DNA of 64,000 bases, taken from assembly GCA_973895155.1 (NCBI GenBank), contig OZ316899.1, positions 16,738,246 through 16,802,245 on the forward strand. Reading direction: 5' to 3'. Below, one piece after another: positions 10,872 to 21,110 of this stretch (position 1 is the first letter of the stretch; each line of letters opens with the position of its first letter). Source of the DNA: Marsupella aquatica (Eukaryota > Marchantiophyta). The notes under the pieces were generated by a model. It worked only from the letters and a program-made list of their open reading frames with translations. It was not told the DNA's origin and searched no databases. A program made the translations under genes and the position numbers.

Positions 10872-13152
10872 TTACGTGTGTGCAGTGGTTGGACCCGGGC
10901 TGGTCCCCTTGTCGGGGCGAGACCTCGAGCCGCCTTGATCAGAGGTGGGCCCAGGTTTTCCCCGCTGGAGGACGAGCAGGGTGACGCGGTCCTGCAAAGC
11001 CTTGTTGTCCCGTAATGCTTCCTCCACCTCGTTTGCAGCTTCATCGGCTTTAGTCTGGAGCCGCGCCACCTCCAAGTTGAGCTGGTCGATGGCGTCGCGA
11101 TGGACCTGGTCCTGCGCTAGCAATTTATCTCGTTCGGCGGAGAGACTAGCCACCTGCTGTGCTGCCGGTCAGGCTGGTAACCCGAGCCGAAGATTTTGAG
11201 CGTAATTGAAGCATGGTGTCATCCAGCTTCTTGAGTTCGGCCTGCGCTCCACTTAACTCCTGGGTTAGTCCGTCCCTCTGTTCGACAGTGCGGACTAAAT
11301 CCTCGCGGCGGGTCGTTGCCTCTTCCTCGAGGTGCTCTACCAGCATCTGGAGACGCCCGATCTCATTCCCCTTCGCCATGAGTTCTTCTTCCAAGCGGTT
11401 GACGATCCGTGGTTGGTGCTCTAACATGAAGAAGGCTGGCTGAAAGTATGCCGAGACTTGTTGTCCGATGTATGTCGCCAACTCTCCAGACATAGTCTGG
11501 CTAAACTTCTGGACCAGGTCGTAGGCCATGGTCCCCGGGGCTACTTGGTAGTCCTCCATCCTCTCGGGTACCGGTGGTTCCTCGGCAGGGGCAATGAGCT
11601 CCTCCGTAGTCAGCGCTGGGGAGGGGAAGGTTTCTTCAGGTGGTGGAGGGATTGGGGGTGGTTGTACTGCAGGTAGCGGAGGCTCAACGGAAGGAGGCGG
11701 TGGAATTTCCACAGGGGGCGGTTGCGGAGTATTAGTCGGGGCTTCCGACTCGGGGTTTGTCCGAGGGACAGTAGTCCGCGTAGTCGGGGTTGCCTCCTCT
11801 GGGGCGGGGGTGACATTACCCGGGGCTGAGGTGGCCGTATTCTTTCCTCTGGCCTCCCGCCGTGCCTTGTACCAGGCGAGGATAATGGCGATATGACTTC
11901 CCAAGTAAGTCTTCCCTCCAATAGCCATACCACCCTGAGCCCGCTTCAGCTCCCCCGAGAATCTTTGGTAGAAGAATTGGGCCCAGTTTCGTCGTTTGTA
12001 CTGTTCCACCTGCACTATCGTGCAGAGGGAAATCTCGGATCGTGGCTCAATCATGTGTAGGGTAGTCCGTATGAAGTTAAGCCGCTCCATACAGGTTAAG
12101 TTGGTGCAGGCCCCCTGCTTGTATCCGTTGTCCGTCTTACCCTCGGGTTTGAAGTGCCGCGGCGTATACTCCTTATCCCGAATTCGGATTTCCACCGGCA
12201 TCGGCCCGGTTGGTAGGCCAAAAATTTGCGTTAACCGATGCTCTGTGAGTGATAAGGTCTGCCCCGAAACCTTGGTGGTTGACGCATCAGTGTCGAAATT
12301 GGAGATGAACTCACAAATCTCCTTCGGCCCGGCGGTGCACGGCCTCCATAGTAAGTGGGCGAACCGCTCCAACTGATGCTCCTTGAGATAGTCCGCATGT
12401 TCGAGTTTCTTGATCGCGATCCAGACTACCTCGGGGACGCGGATTACCTGTAATAAGTTGGACTTCGGGTTATCCGGGGGCCGTCGGGTCTGGTTGGTCG
12501 GGGGGTTTGCCGGGGTAGGTGCAGGCGTGGCGTCGGTCCGTGTTGATTCGGGGGCCGTCGTAGTCCTTGACCGCTTACGAGGACGTTGTTCGAGCTGCGG
12601 ACTAGCTCGCTCGGAACCCGAAGAACACTCCGCGTTGATTACCGGACGGACTTGGGACTGGTTCGGCGGTACTCCGGTGGTCATCGGTTGAGGCGCTGGG
12701 GTAGCCATATCCCAGTTGAAGGCGTTGGAGCTTTCCCCGAGGAACGTGAGATTACACGCCGCTTCCCGTTGTCTGCTGATGTCTTCTTGGCGCTTTTCGG
12801 CTGCGATCTGCTGGTCTAGGTACCCCGAAATCTTGTCGAACTCCGCTTGAGTAAGCCGCTGGTTGCCCTTCAGCTTAAAGAACTTAGCTGGAACCTCAAG
12901 AATCGCCTCTGCTACCGATCTAAGCCCTTCCTTGCTGAGATATAGTTCGGTGATGTAGTCTCGCAGCTCGTTATAGCTAGAATCCCTGGTGATGGCTGTT
13001 CTTTCGCAATTAACCAGTGCTACCTTGGTTACCAGCTTCGCGTACCTTCGTTCGTAAGCGGCTTTCTCGGGGCAAGAGTACCAGTAAGTCTCGGAGAACT
13101 TAGCACCTACCTCGCCAAACAAGGTCCAAAATCCCAAGGCTGTGAGGGTCAT
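10872..13152 (-). pseudogene. Element C ORF: FGLP-core and coiled-coil protein, one frameshift
   Basis: The longest open frame runs 13296-11146. The start is best placed at the ATG at 13152, giving MTLTALGFWTLF, which aligns with the ORF starts of B and D. Order of parts: N-terminal helical domain (about residues 1-140), disordered linker with a basic RPRKRSRT patch, core domain with HRLTQIFGLPTGP, TDNGYKQGACTN and LHMIEPRSEIS, a proline-rich linker, and a coiled coil starting near QKFSQTMSGELATYIGQQ. A frameshift near 11155 moves the last ~90 residues (SLSAERDKLLAQDQVHRDAI) into another frame ending at 10872. Function unknown; the core resembles proteins annotated in plants as transposon-associated, by recollection only. 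Confidence 0.75.
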
Positions 13153-13703
13153 ACTAACCTCGTAGTCCGGTTCGTTGCGTCCACGTTCCCACCTGGCTGG
13201 TCCTTTTTCGCGGAGGCCTCGCTCGTCCTGACTAAATCTCGCCACATTCCGCTCTTCTCCCTCGATAATTTCCTCGTAAAGGTCGACTGGATTCAATCAA
13301 AAAGGCGAGCGGATGGCAGCATCCGTGAATTCCAAAAAGGTAAACGTGAGCGAATGGCCCGCAGTGCCATCGGCTCCTCTCTTATGGGGGTGCCCGGACG
13401 AGCCCGAGCGTGAGAAGGTCAGGCCGTTTGGTCATTGATAACGAGCTGAAGTCGGCGTCTCGGTCCAAGCGTGATTCTTCTAACTGATTTTTACTCCGCT
13501 ACCGCCACCGTACCTCGGTCGTGCGTAATAATCCCTTTCCTGAACTCGTAATTATTCGGTTATCTTAACCTACTCCTAATCTAATCATAATGGCAACTTG
13601 ACGGCTATACGTGCTATTCTACGCTATGGCTACGGTCCTAATGACCGTATAAGTCCTAATCTACGACCTGGGTTCGGTCAAGTGACACGTTACCCGTGTC
13701 ACA

Positions 13704-14595
13704 CCAATCTCTCCGGTGAACTTGACCAGCCCCTTATCAGCTGCTTCCTTTAGATCCTGACATTCCCTCTTGTCATGATCCTTACTATCGCACCACATGC
13801 ATGGCCAACTTAGGGTCTCTTGCCTCCTCCCTGGGAAACTTCCAGCCTTTGGCTTCAGATCCTCAGCCAAATGCGAAGTCAGGATTTTCAGGTTTTGCAT
13901 CATTTCCGCAAGATAATCTATTACCGGCAATACTTCCTCCTTAGCTAGTTCCCATTTTGCCTTAGCCAACAATGGTTCAGGCACCTTTAGCTCATGAGTC
14001 GTAGCTTCCTTGTCCAACTCTCGCCTCCGGTGCCGATTGCTCACTTTTGACACCGCCTTTTCCACTTGGTTCCAATCGTTTGACAAGGTCACCCTAGTTG
14101 GCTCCAGTAGCTCCATCGCATTTTCCAGTTCCTCCTTGAGATCCTCATCCGCTGCTCTCAAGAAGAGAGTGGAGCGCTACATCTCAATGATCCCAACATC
14201 CCTCTTTGGTAATTGGGACACCTTATGCTTGAATTCTCTTAACAACTCTTGCGGACCTTTCAGCTTCTTATTATGATCATTCACCCAATCAAGAAACGTG
14301 GCTTGAGTGACTCTATCAGCATCCTTAGCTTGGAACTCCTCTTTCATCCTGGAATCAAAATCTTCTCAATTCTCATCCGATTCAATGATCGACTTTACCG
14401 TGGAGGTTAGCTCTGGCTCCACCAAAACAAGGAACTCCTTCATGGCTGTATCCTCATTGAACTTATAGACAGTTGCTTCTGTCAGGTAACTCTTCAGGTA
14501 GTTACTTGTTACGTTCCTTCCATCAAATTGCCCTTTTACTTTCAAAACCTCTTGGAGACAACAAGTTGTTCTGCCCGCATCTTTGTTCTCCTTCT
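13704..14595 (-). pseudogene. F gag, central part with CCHC zinc knuckle
   Basis: Lies between insertions C and D. The minus-strand frames include KVKGQFDGRNVTSNYLKSYL (capsid-like N-terminal domain), LKGPQELLREFKHKVSQLP, and PCMWCDSKDHDKREC, a C-x2-C-x4-H-x4-C zinc knuckle of the nucleocapsid that binds RNA. At least two stops (near 14367 and 14175) break the frame. Its right end joins the gag N-terminus at 19259-19348 when D is excised, giving EIEAEK-ENKDAGRTT in one frame. Confidence 0.85.
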
Positions 14596-14852
14596 TGTGG
14601 TGCGTCCCATGGCTCCCTAAACCCAAGAAACCCCCCAGCTCAAGCCGATTCCCGCAGGTTTCGCGCTTGGCGAGGCCGTTTCCGCGGCTTAGCGGCATGG
14701 GACGCTGCTAACCTTCTACTACTACTATTAACATTTTACACACATATACTGGACAGATCCTTCATCGGGTCATGAGATACGTAGCCGGCCTAATATAGGC
14801 CTTCCCCTGTCTTCCCCTGTCTTCCCCTCCGTCTTGTTAGGTATGTTTGGAT

Positions 14853-14866
14853 TCCGCCGCCGGAAT
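14853..14866 (-). other. Conserved stem-loop, D copy
   Basis: On the minus strand: TTCCG-GCGG-CGGAA, perfect 5-bp stem with GCGG loop, followed by CCAAACATACCTAACAAG. It is identical to the B copy although the surrounding sequences are unalignable by eye. Confidence 0.75.
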
Positions 14867-15516
14867 GATCCCCAATAGGCTTGGTTAAGCCGCTAAGACC
14901 TCTCTCAGCTCGACACATCCAACTCTCACTCCCCTGCTTACTTTCCTTCCTTCTGTTGATGTGGGCACTCTTCACACAAGTTAATGCGACACACAAATAG
15001 CAAAATGACTCATTCTGACTGAGTCATACCATGCACTTGCCATACAAACAGTACATCTCATACACAAGTTCTGCGAACTAAGCCGTGAGGCCAACTCTAT
15101 TCAGCTCTTAGGCATGAGGAAACATGAATATACACAAGGGTCACTGTATGACTAACCGAGAGCTTCTCGTACTACTTGATCCCAGCCCGGCTGGTGCAAA
15201 CTAAAAACTTGCTAAAGAAGAGGCCCTGAGCTCCCCGCTGCCCAGGTACTTATCCTGGTAGTGGATCCGCCATTCTTTGCATCGTAAGCCTAATCTACTT
15301 AACAGTAATCTACTTGCCCGAATCTACCTATGTACAGCAAGGCAGGAGCACAAGTGTTGCTCCTACCAGTGGGACCGCAATCCCACTAAGCTAAGTGTCA
15401 GGGCCGCTCCTGGTTCTGATCCTAATCCTAAACGTGGAGATCCGTGCCCGCCCTGCCCACTCACGCCTCCTCCCTCCACGTCCGCCCTCCCTAAAAGGAA
15501 CGGCGCCCTTGCACCG

Positions 15517-18500
15517 TCACGACACCGGTGGTGGATCCTCAATGGACGCCCCCAACACTTCCTCCTCAGCCACTGCCGTTGGCCCGCCTACTGACAGATT
15601 ACCTGCCCTTGACCGAGTCAACTCTCCCTCGGCCTGACTGGGTCCACCTTCGGCTTCAGCCTCGACACCGGCCTCGGCAATACCCACGGCTTTGGCTTCA
15701 GCCACACCCACGGCTTCGGCTTCAGCCACTCCCTCGGCTTCGGCCTCCCCTTCCCCTAGGGTAGTTGGATCCTTAGCTGTGACCCTGTCTGGGGTCGGTG
15801 CCGGGTCTACCTCCTTGATCACCACGGCCTGTGAAGTCGTATTACTCCTTGACCCTGAAGGTTTCCGCTTCTTCTTCGTTGGTGGCTCGGCAGCTGGTCC
15901 CTTCCCCTTCCCACTTACCTCCGGCACTGGTGCAGGTGGCGCGGCTTGTCCTTCGGCAATTACCACCCCTGGTAACTGGTTTGTCCCAACAGGAGATGGA
16001 CCTGCTGCAGCTAAGCATTTAAATACTGCGGCTTGTTTCTTCAGCCGCTCTGTTTGGTTGTCGGCCCGCCGCTGTAGGTTCTCCATCTTCCTCGTGATTT
16101 CCTCCAACTCCTCTTGGGTTTCATCCAGGTCCTTACGTGCCCCCTCCAGCTCGTTTTTGGCCTCCTCCTGCTCCCTGTGGGCTTCCTCCAATTCCTTCTT
16201 CAAGGTAGCCTTCTCCTCCTGGGTTGCTCTTAGCTCCTTGTCGAGCTCTGCAATGATGACAGACTCCATCTGGTTCATCTTGGCGTAAGTCTGTTTGAGC
16301 ATCTCGTCCTTCTCCCTTAGGTCGGCCTTGAAGCTGGCCGTCAGGGATGCAAGCTCCTGCTGCAGCGCCATAATCCCTTGATAGGATTTCCCTAACTCGA
16401 CCTCCTTCTGCTCAAGGGCTCCGCGGATTTTCTCGAGCTCCCCTTTCAACGCCCATTCCTTTCTTTGAGTCTCCGCCATGGCCCGGCTGTTGGCTGTTAT
16501 GTGGGCCTCCTCTGTATTCTTCAGCTCTTGCTTCCACTTTTCCCTTTCTTTGATCGTGTCGGCCAACTCTTCCTGCGTCTGAGTCAGTTTATCCTTGATA
16601 TTCTGATTATCAGCCTGCGCGGCGTCCAACTGCCCCTGCATGATGTTCAGCTCATGTCGTTTAATCCGCAGTTCATCTTGGGCTTTCTTGGCCGCCCTTA
16701 GATCTTCAATCTCGGCTTCCATCCTCCTAAGCCGCCGAATGACCTCGTCCTTCTTGCTTCTCTCTAAAGCCACCGCTTCTTCTAATTGGTGCTTCTCCAA
16801 CTGCTCCCTATGGAAAAAGGGTCCTACCTCCAACTCCTCTCCAAAGATGCCGAGCGCAAGTTCCCCACACATCTCACCATACTCCATGGCTCTATTCTTA
16901 GCGTAGGTGGAGTAAGTAGAAGTGATCGGCATCGCCCATCGTGGCCTCTGCTCCCAAGCCGTCCTGCGGATCTCTTCAATCGTGGCTAGAGGCTTGCTTC
17001 CTTTTTCGGCTAGCCGCCTGATGTCCTCCGGCCAATCTCCTCCTGGTAAATCCTTTTCCTTAGCCAGGGCGGCCTCTTCCTCCTGCTTGATTCGCTCCTG
17101 AAATTCCTGCACCGTCTGTTTTATGCCGTCGAAGCTCGGGGGAGCAACATCTGGTGGGGGAGACTCAGGGCTACTCTGCTGGTTGGGGTCCCCTCGCACT
17201 ACCCTTGGAAGTGTGGGGACAAACCGGCCACAGGTCCTTACTCCTGGAACGTGATGGTCCGACCCATAGCCGGAATTATCATGGCTGCAGTCCTCCACTG
17301 CCTCCTCTACCTCTTGGATTTTCGGCTTCTCCCTCTCCTCTTCCTCGGTAGGAGCTTCAGGCAATTCTGCCTCAGATTCGGAGCTTGAGGTTCCCACGTA
17401 CATTCGAACACCTGGCTTGGATTCCGGCCTGATTCTCTCGTCTCCAGCAAAGGGGTTTTCTCTTGTGAGCCGGTGTAGGCCTACCTCTGTAGTAGTGTCC
17501 GGCATTGTTGCCGTTGCCGTTGTTGTTGTTGTTGCCGATGCCGATTTCTTTTCTTTCTCCAGTAGTTTCAGCAGACTCTGCATGCCTGGTTGCTGCATCG
17601 GCAAGTCTTCCTTCCTGGGCCTAAACACCTGCTCGATCGTAGGACTAACAGGTGGTTGAGGCTTCTCAGCCAACGGCCTCGGCGTTGGAGCTTCCTCGGG
17701 TGCCCTTACCTGCAGGGGAAGTACCGGGGCAAAAGTCTGACCTCTGGCATACCGGCACAACAGCGGCATGTGATAGCCAAGCCGCGACACGCTCCCCATG
17801 CCGATTACCTGCTGCTCCTCCTTTAAGATCTTCTTCAATTGGTTGAGGAGGTACCCGTTGTAGTCCCGGCTTGGGTCTGGCCTTTCTGCCAGATAGACCT
17901 GTGCCTTGCCGATCTCTGCCCTCGGCAAGTTACAATGCATGGTCACCCGCAAGAAGTCGATCATCTCTCCTATGTGCGGGTTGGTGCAGGTGTTCCGGAA
18001 GAAGCCATTCTTCGTTGATGGCCCGGGGAACGACCGGAACTCCTTGTCAGGCAAGGTCTTCCTGGTATCAACTTTGGTCTTATTGCCCATCGGCAAGCCA
18101 AACACTTCGGCAATCACCTTGGGAGTAAGATAGAAATCCTTCCCATATATCCTCGTGCAATTGGTCTCGGGTTCCCATGACCCCACGAATTCTAATAGGT
18201 CTGACTCCGGTACCTCCGGCTTCAGCCATGGTAATCTTACAAAGGCCTCCAAGCCGGATCCGGCCATGAAGCCTTGGTACTTCTTGGTCTGCATGGCCGT
18301 AAAGCATGCATCCTCCTCCCGTGCAAAATGTAGTTGCACCTCCACCGGTAGGGTTGCCGCCCAGCCCTTCCAGGTGTCATCCCTGGTTGGAATGGCCTTG
18401 ATGGGATCGACCTCCTCCTCTTCGGCTTCTCCCTCTCTCCTGCTCTGCTGCTCGGCTGGCTTCTTTGGTGCCGTCGACCTCGTTCTTTTTGCCGGGGTGG

Positions 18501-18885
18501 CTTCATCGTTGACGGCTCCCTTCCTCTTCATCTCTGCTGCCGTGGAGGTTTCTCCTAGCACCGTTGCCTGGGTCCACCTTTCCGTGCTACCCTTTAATTC
18601 CCAGTGTATGTCGTTGCAGTTCTTGATGGCCTCTCGGATGCCGACGACACTGTCCTTGCAAAACAGAAGATCGTCGAGTTGATTGGAAGTAGGCGTCCAC
18701 AGGAACTCGTCCTTGATGAGTTCGCCTCCTAAGAAAGCCGTCTTCTGTAGCTCCCACAATCGAGCGAGCTCCTGCCGTTCTCGAGCTGCCCTTTCTGACT
18801 CCTCGTCCTCGTAAGTCTTGATGTACTCAGTCGCCCGTTCGAACAGGCATCCCCAGAAATGTGCCGCTTGATTGACGTTGCTCAT
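15517..18885 (-). CDS. Element D ORF: 1122-aa FGLP-core and coiled-coil protein, intact
   Basis: Uninterrupted ORF from an ATG shared with the E copy (MSN-QAAHFWGCLFE). Parts in order: N-terminal helical domain (about 1-115); basic linker with MKRKGAVNDEATPAKRTR; core domain (about 165-395) with LEAFVRLPWLKPE, VFGLPMGNKT, KNGFFRNTCTN and RLGYHMPLLCRYARG; proline-rich and acidic linkers; a long heptad-rich coiled coil (about 690-990); a PPTKKKRKPSG patch that looks like a nuclear localisation signal; and an Ala-Glu-rich tail built from imperfect repeats such as AEAEAVGVAEA. The core recurs in the ORFs of A, B, C and E and in the remnant at 43.1-44.4 kb. No enzymatic motif is visible. Its role is unknown; it may be an accessory or Gag-like protein of the retroelement. 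The open frame suggests a recent insertion. Confidence 0.85.
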   Translation of the reverse strand: MSNVNQAAHFWGCLFERATEYIKTYEDEESERAARERQELARLWELQKTAFLGGELIKDEFLWTPTSNQLDDLLFCKDSVVGIREAIKNCNDIHWELKGSTERWTQATVLGETSTAAEMKRKGAVNDEATPAKRTRSTAPKKPAEQQSRREGEAEEEEVDPIKAIPTRDDTWKGWAATLPVEVQLHFAREEDACFTAMQTKKYQGFMAGSGLEAFVRLPWLKPEVPESDLLEFVGSWEPETNCTRIYGKDFYLTPKVIAEVFGLPMGNKTKVDTRKTLPDKEFRSFPGPSTKNGFFRNTCTNPHIGEMIDFLRVTMHCNLPRAEIGKAQVYLAERPDPSRDYNGYLLNQLKKILKEEQQVIGMGSVSRLGYHMPLLCRYARGQTFAPVLPLQVRAPEEAPTPRPLAEKPQPPVSPTIEQVFRPRKEDLPMQQPGMQSLLKLLEKEKKSASATTTTTATATMPDTTTEVGLHRLTRENPFAGDERIRPESKPGVRMYVGTSSSESEAELPEAPTEEEEREKPKIQEVEEAVEDCSHDNSGYGSDHHVPGVRTCGRFVPTLPRVVRGDPNQQSSPESPPPDVAPPSFDGIKQTVQEFQERIKQEEEAALAKEKDLPGGDWPEDIRRLAEKGSKPLATIEEIRRTAWEQRPRWAMPITSTYSTYAKNRAMEYGEMCGELALGIFGEELEVGPFFHREQLEKHQLEEAVALERSKKDEVIRRLRRMEAEIEDLRAAKKAQDELRIKRHELNIMQGQLDAAQADNQNIKDKLTQTQEELADTIKEREKWKQELKNTEEAHITANSRAMAETQRKEWALKGELEKIRGALEQKEVELGKSYQGIMALQQELASLTASFKADLREKDEMLKQTYAKMNQMESVIIAELDKELRATQEEKATLKKELEEAHREQEEAKNELEGARKDLDETQEELEEITRKMENLQRRADNQTERLKKQAAVFKCLAAAGPSPVGTNQLPGVVIAEGQAAPPAPVPEVSGKGKGPAAEPPTKKKRKPSGSRSNTTSQAVVIKEVDPAPTPDRVTAKDPTTLGEGEAEAEGVAEAEAVGVAEAKAVGIAEAGVEAEAEGGPSQAEGELTRSRAGNLSVGGPTAVAEEEVLGASIEDPPPVS

Positions 18886-19149
18886 ACCCTCCTTAGGTTG
18901 ATCGTCGGTATCTACTCTCTCCCCGAGTGCTTGCCTAAGCAGCTGACAGTAGTTGGCCTCCCGTAGTCGTCTGCCTAGTTCGTGCTCGCAAATGAGCCAC
19001 TATTTCCTGCAAGCGCTCCTTACCCCTCTCCTTTGCCGGTCCTTCTTCCCGTTGATCCTTCCTAGCCGCCGACGCTTAACGCGCCCTAACCCTAATCGGG
19101 TTTTCACCCTCAGCCTTACCTCCGGCCTCTGCCCGGGTTCCATGGTTGC

Positions 19150-19170
19150 CCCTAATTGTTTATATTTTCC
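19150..19170 (-). promoter_or_regulatory. TATA-like site upstream of D ORF
   Basis: The minus strand reads AAAATATAAACAATT about 95 bp inside the sense 5' end of D and about 275 bp before the ORF start. Element E has the same sequence at about 30660-30676, while A and B have a perfect TATAAAA before their ORFs. Position suggests a promoter inside the terminal unit. Confidence 0.45.
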
Positions 19171-19258
19171 TTGTTTTGTCACTATACTAAGGTGTTCCTA
19201 GGGTGCCTTCCTGCTTTACCCACTTAACTGGCCGAGTGATTCCTGTCTAGGCATCACA

Positions 19259-19348
19259 CTTCTCAGCTTCAATCTCTTCCTTCCTTATACTCCGCATCAT
19301 CGTCATGACAATGCGGGAAATCCAATCAATCTCATCGCTCTCACCCAT
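19259..19348 (-). pseudogene. F gag N-terminus
   Basis: Starts at the ATG at 19346-19348 and encodes MGESDEIDWISRIVMTMM...KEEIEAEK, ending at insertion D. It joins in frame to the gag part at 14595 when D and one TSD copy are removed. The 41 bp between this start and the 5' LTR would hold the primer binding site. Confidence 0.75.
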
Positions 19349-19389
19349 CTTGCCTAATCGCCCCAAGGTATCCCCAGTATGGTAGCCAA

Positions 19390-20203
19390 TGTCGTGTGGA
19401 CTGAATGTAGGGGTCACCTCAAGAAAACAAAATGTTTCTGGCTGCGATCCAGACAAGTGCTAAACACAATTTGGGGCCCAAACTCAAACACTTTACTTTT
19501 TGAAAATTTTGTGATCAATACAATGGGTGATTTTGGGCGGGTCACTCGTGAAAGTCTGATCTCTGACCCTTCGGTGGGCTACTATCTATCTTTCATCAAG
19601 CTATCGTCCTTCCAAGAGCTGTCAAGTTGGAAAATCCACAAAACTCAATTCCTCAAGTGCTCAAGCTCACAACTTCAATCCTACTTGAAATCTCTCAATT
19701 CGCATTGCCAATGATCCAACACTTAAGCTCGCTGGTTCACAATCGGTAACCTCTCAATCCTGAATCCAAAACTTCATAAAACAATTGACTCCCCTTGATT
19801 GAGCCAAAGCCCAGGCCTCAAATACACCTCAAAAGTAGCATCCCCGCCCAACGAGGCACCGCTAGGCGGGTTTAGAACTCAAAAGCCAGACTCTAGGTTG
19901 CCTGAAGACGAACCAACAGCCCTTCGCATTCCAATCGCAACCAACTCCCAACTCCTTAGTTTCCGTATGCTTGAAACTCACCAAAAACAAAACACCAATT
20001 GTCACTCAAAGTTGAGCTTAAAGTCAAAACAATTTGACCCCCTCGGTACTCGCAGCTCACTGGAAATGGAACACCAATTGACTCTTAGAGTTAGGCTCAA
20101 AGCCAAAACAATTCAACTTCTCAGCATTTGCAGCTCACTGAATACAAAACACCAATTGACTTCCTCATCCCCGGTCTTGGTACCAAAACGGTTTGTCACG
20201 ACA
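19390..20203 (-). repeat. F 5' LTR
   Basis: Direct repeat of 743-1556, also 814 bp, with perfect 7-bp inverted ends TGTCGTG...CACGACA. In the sense direction it is followed by a T and then TGGCTACCATACTGG, which sits where a primer binding site should be but is not the common initiator-tRNA-Met type. Confidence 0.9.
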
Positions 20204-20258
20204 TCGTGCAATTCGTGGGTGGTGTGACGCCGCCAACACAACGGTTAATGATTGATGG

Positions 20259-20649
20259 TTCCAAAGCCGATAGTTCCTCGGATAGGGCTTACCAAATTGA
20301 AGCTCTAGAAGAATCTCGACTACTAGCAGCCAGGCATGCGGGAAAGCAGCAAGCAGCTTCCAAGAAGCAACACGATAAGGGACTACAGAAGGTAGATGTC
20401 GTGACGGGCGACCTGGTCCTTCTGTACGACAGTAGGTACATGCAATTTCCCAGGAAGCTTCATACTCGCTAGATGGGCCCGTTCTTGGTCAATCAAATCT
20501 ACCCAAACGGATCTCTTGACCTCGCGACGTACGTCGGCGATTTACTTCCCACGCGAGTTAGTTACGATCGTGTGAAGAAGTACCATCACTAGGACGATGA
20601 CGCCAATAGTGATGTTTGAAAGGACGCTTCACAATTAAGCAAGGAGCTA
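20259..20649 (+). pseudogene. Gypsy integrase C-terminal remnant inside A
   Basis: The plus frame reads SRLLAARHAGKQQAASKKQH, then VVTGDLVLLYDSRYMQFPRK, a stop, and MGPFLVNQIYPNGSLDL...LLPTRVSYDRVKKYHH. The GDLVLLYDSR...WMGP...G...L...PTRV...KY pattern is the C-terminal domain of Ty3/Gypsy integrases. The expected W before MGPF has become a TAG stop. The frame ends at a stop near 20592, about 60 bp before the 3.9-kb unit. This pol differs in sequence from that of F. Confidence 0.85.
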
Positions 20650-21004
20650 TGTGACGCCGCTAGCACGGTGGTTAATGATTGATTTGGCCTATCTGTGCTT
20701 AGCACGCCCATTAGGGGCACCATAGGCCATAGTTATTAGCATAATGATACTAAGTAGGTATTACTTATGACTAGGGAATCATTAGTTAATAAGGGGCATT
20801 TACGTTTGGGATGGTGGCGGAGCGCCATTCGTACTCCCAGGTTACGAGCGTGTAAGGGGACACTTCGGGTCCGTATAACAAATTCTTGGAGGTGGCTGCT
20901 AACACGCTCTGAACCGGACCCGCAAGTGGCGAGTACACTATGAGCGTGAAAACCTCGGCCTATAGGAAGGAAGGAGGGGCCAGCCAAATGATGAGCCCTC
21001 AGAG

Positions 21005-21011
21005 TATAAAA
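21005..21011 (+). promoter_or_regulatory. TATA box of element A
   Basis: TATAAAA, 356 bp inside the 3.9-kb unit and 100 bp before the ORF start codon at 21111. Element B has the same box at the same relative position (26418). Confidence 0.65.
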
Positions 21012-21110
21012 GGAGGGCCATTCTCTTGTATTACACCCACACTCCATTCCGCGCGCCAGCTTTGATCTCAGCCACTCCGTCCCTCCTTAGTCGCCCACCA
21101 CCACTCCTGG

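Larger units (their letters stand above)
9889..13703 (-). mobile_element. Element C: 3.8-kb giant-LTR-type unit with ORF, inserted in F gag
   Basis: Sense-strand (minus) ends are TGTGACACGG at 13703 and TGCGATA at 9889. A 5-bp TSD CCAAT flanks it (9884-9888 and 13704-13708), and excision restores the gag frame exactly. It carries one long ORF on the sense strand and the family stem-loop about 190 bp from its 3' end. No reverse transcriptase, integrase or transposase is present and no internal LTR pair is seen. It fits a solo LTR of a Gypsy element whose LTR carries a gene; a TIR transposon with 5-bp TSD is the alternative. Confidence 0.85.
14596..19258 (-). mobile_element. Element D: 4.7-kb giant-LTR-type unit with an intact 1122-aa ORF
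   Basis: Sense-strand ends are TGTGATGCC (at 19258) and CGCACCACA (at 14596), flanked by the exact 5-bp TSD CTTCT (14591-14595 and 19259-19263). Excision restores F gag in frame. The unit holds a single long ORF (15517-18885), a TATA-like site near its 5' end and the family stem-loop about 260 bp from its 3' end; the rest of 14596-15516 has no recognisable gene. It has no RT, integrase or transposase. Element E is a second copy of the same group with the same right-end sequence GGCATCACA. Confidence 0.88.
743..20203 (-). mobile_element. Gypsy LTR retrotransposon F, interrupted by three nested insertions
   Basis: Two direct 814-bp LTRs (743-1556 and 19390-20203) enclose gag, protease, RT, RNase H and integrase in the order expected for Ty3/Gypsy, all on the minus strand. 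LTRs start TGT(T/C)G and end CACGACA, and a 4-bp TSD TCGT flanks the element (739-742 and 20204-20207). Inserts G, C and D account for 11.8 kb, so the original element was about 7.6 kb. Both LTRs have the same length but carry scattered substitutions, and the coding frames hold several stops, so this copy is old and inactive. It landed in the coding region of element E. Confidence 0.9.

Noticed and set aside
15692-18682. Plus-strand ORFs inside element D
   Set aside because: Antisense shadows of the intact 1122-aa minus-strand ORF.
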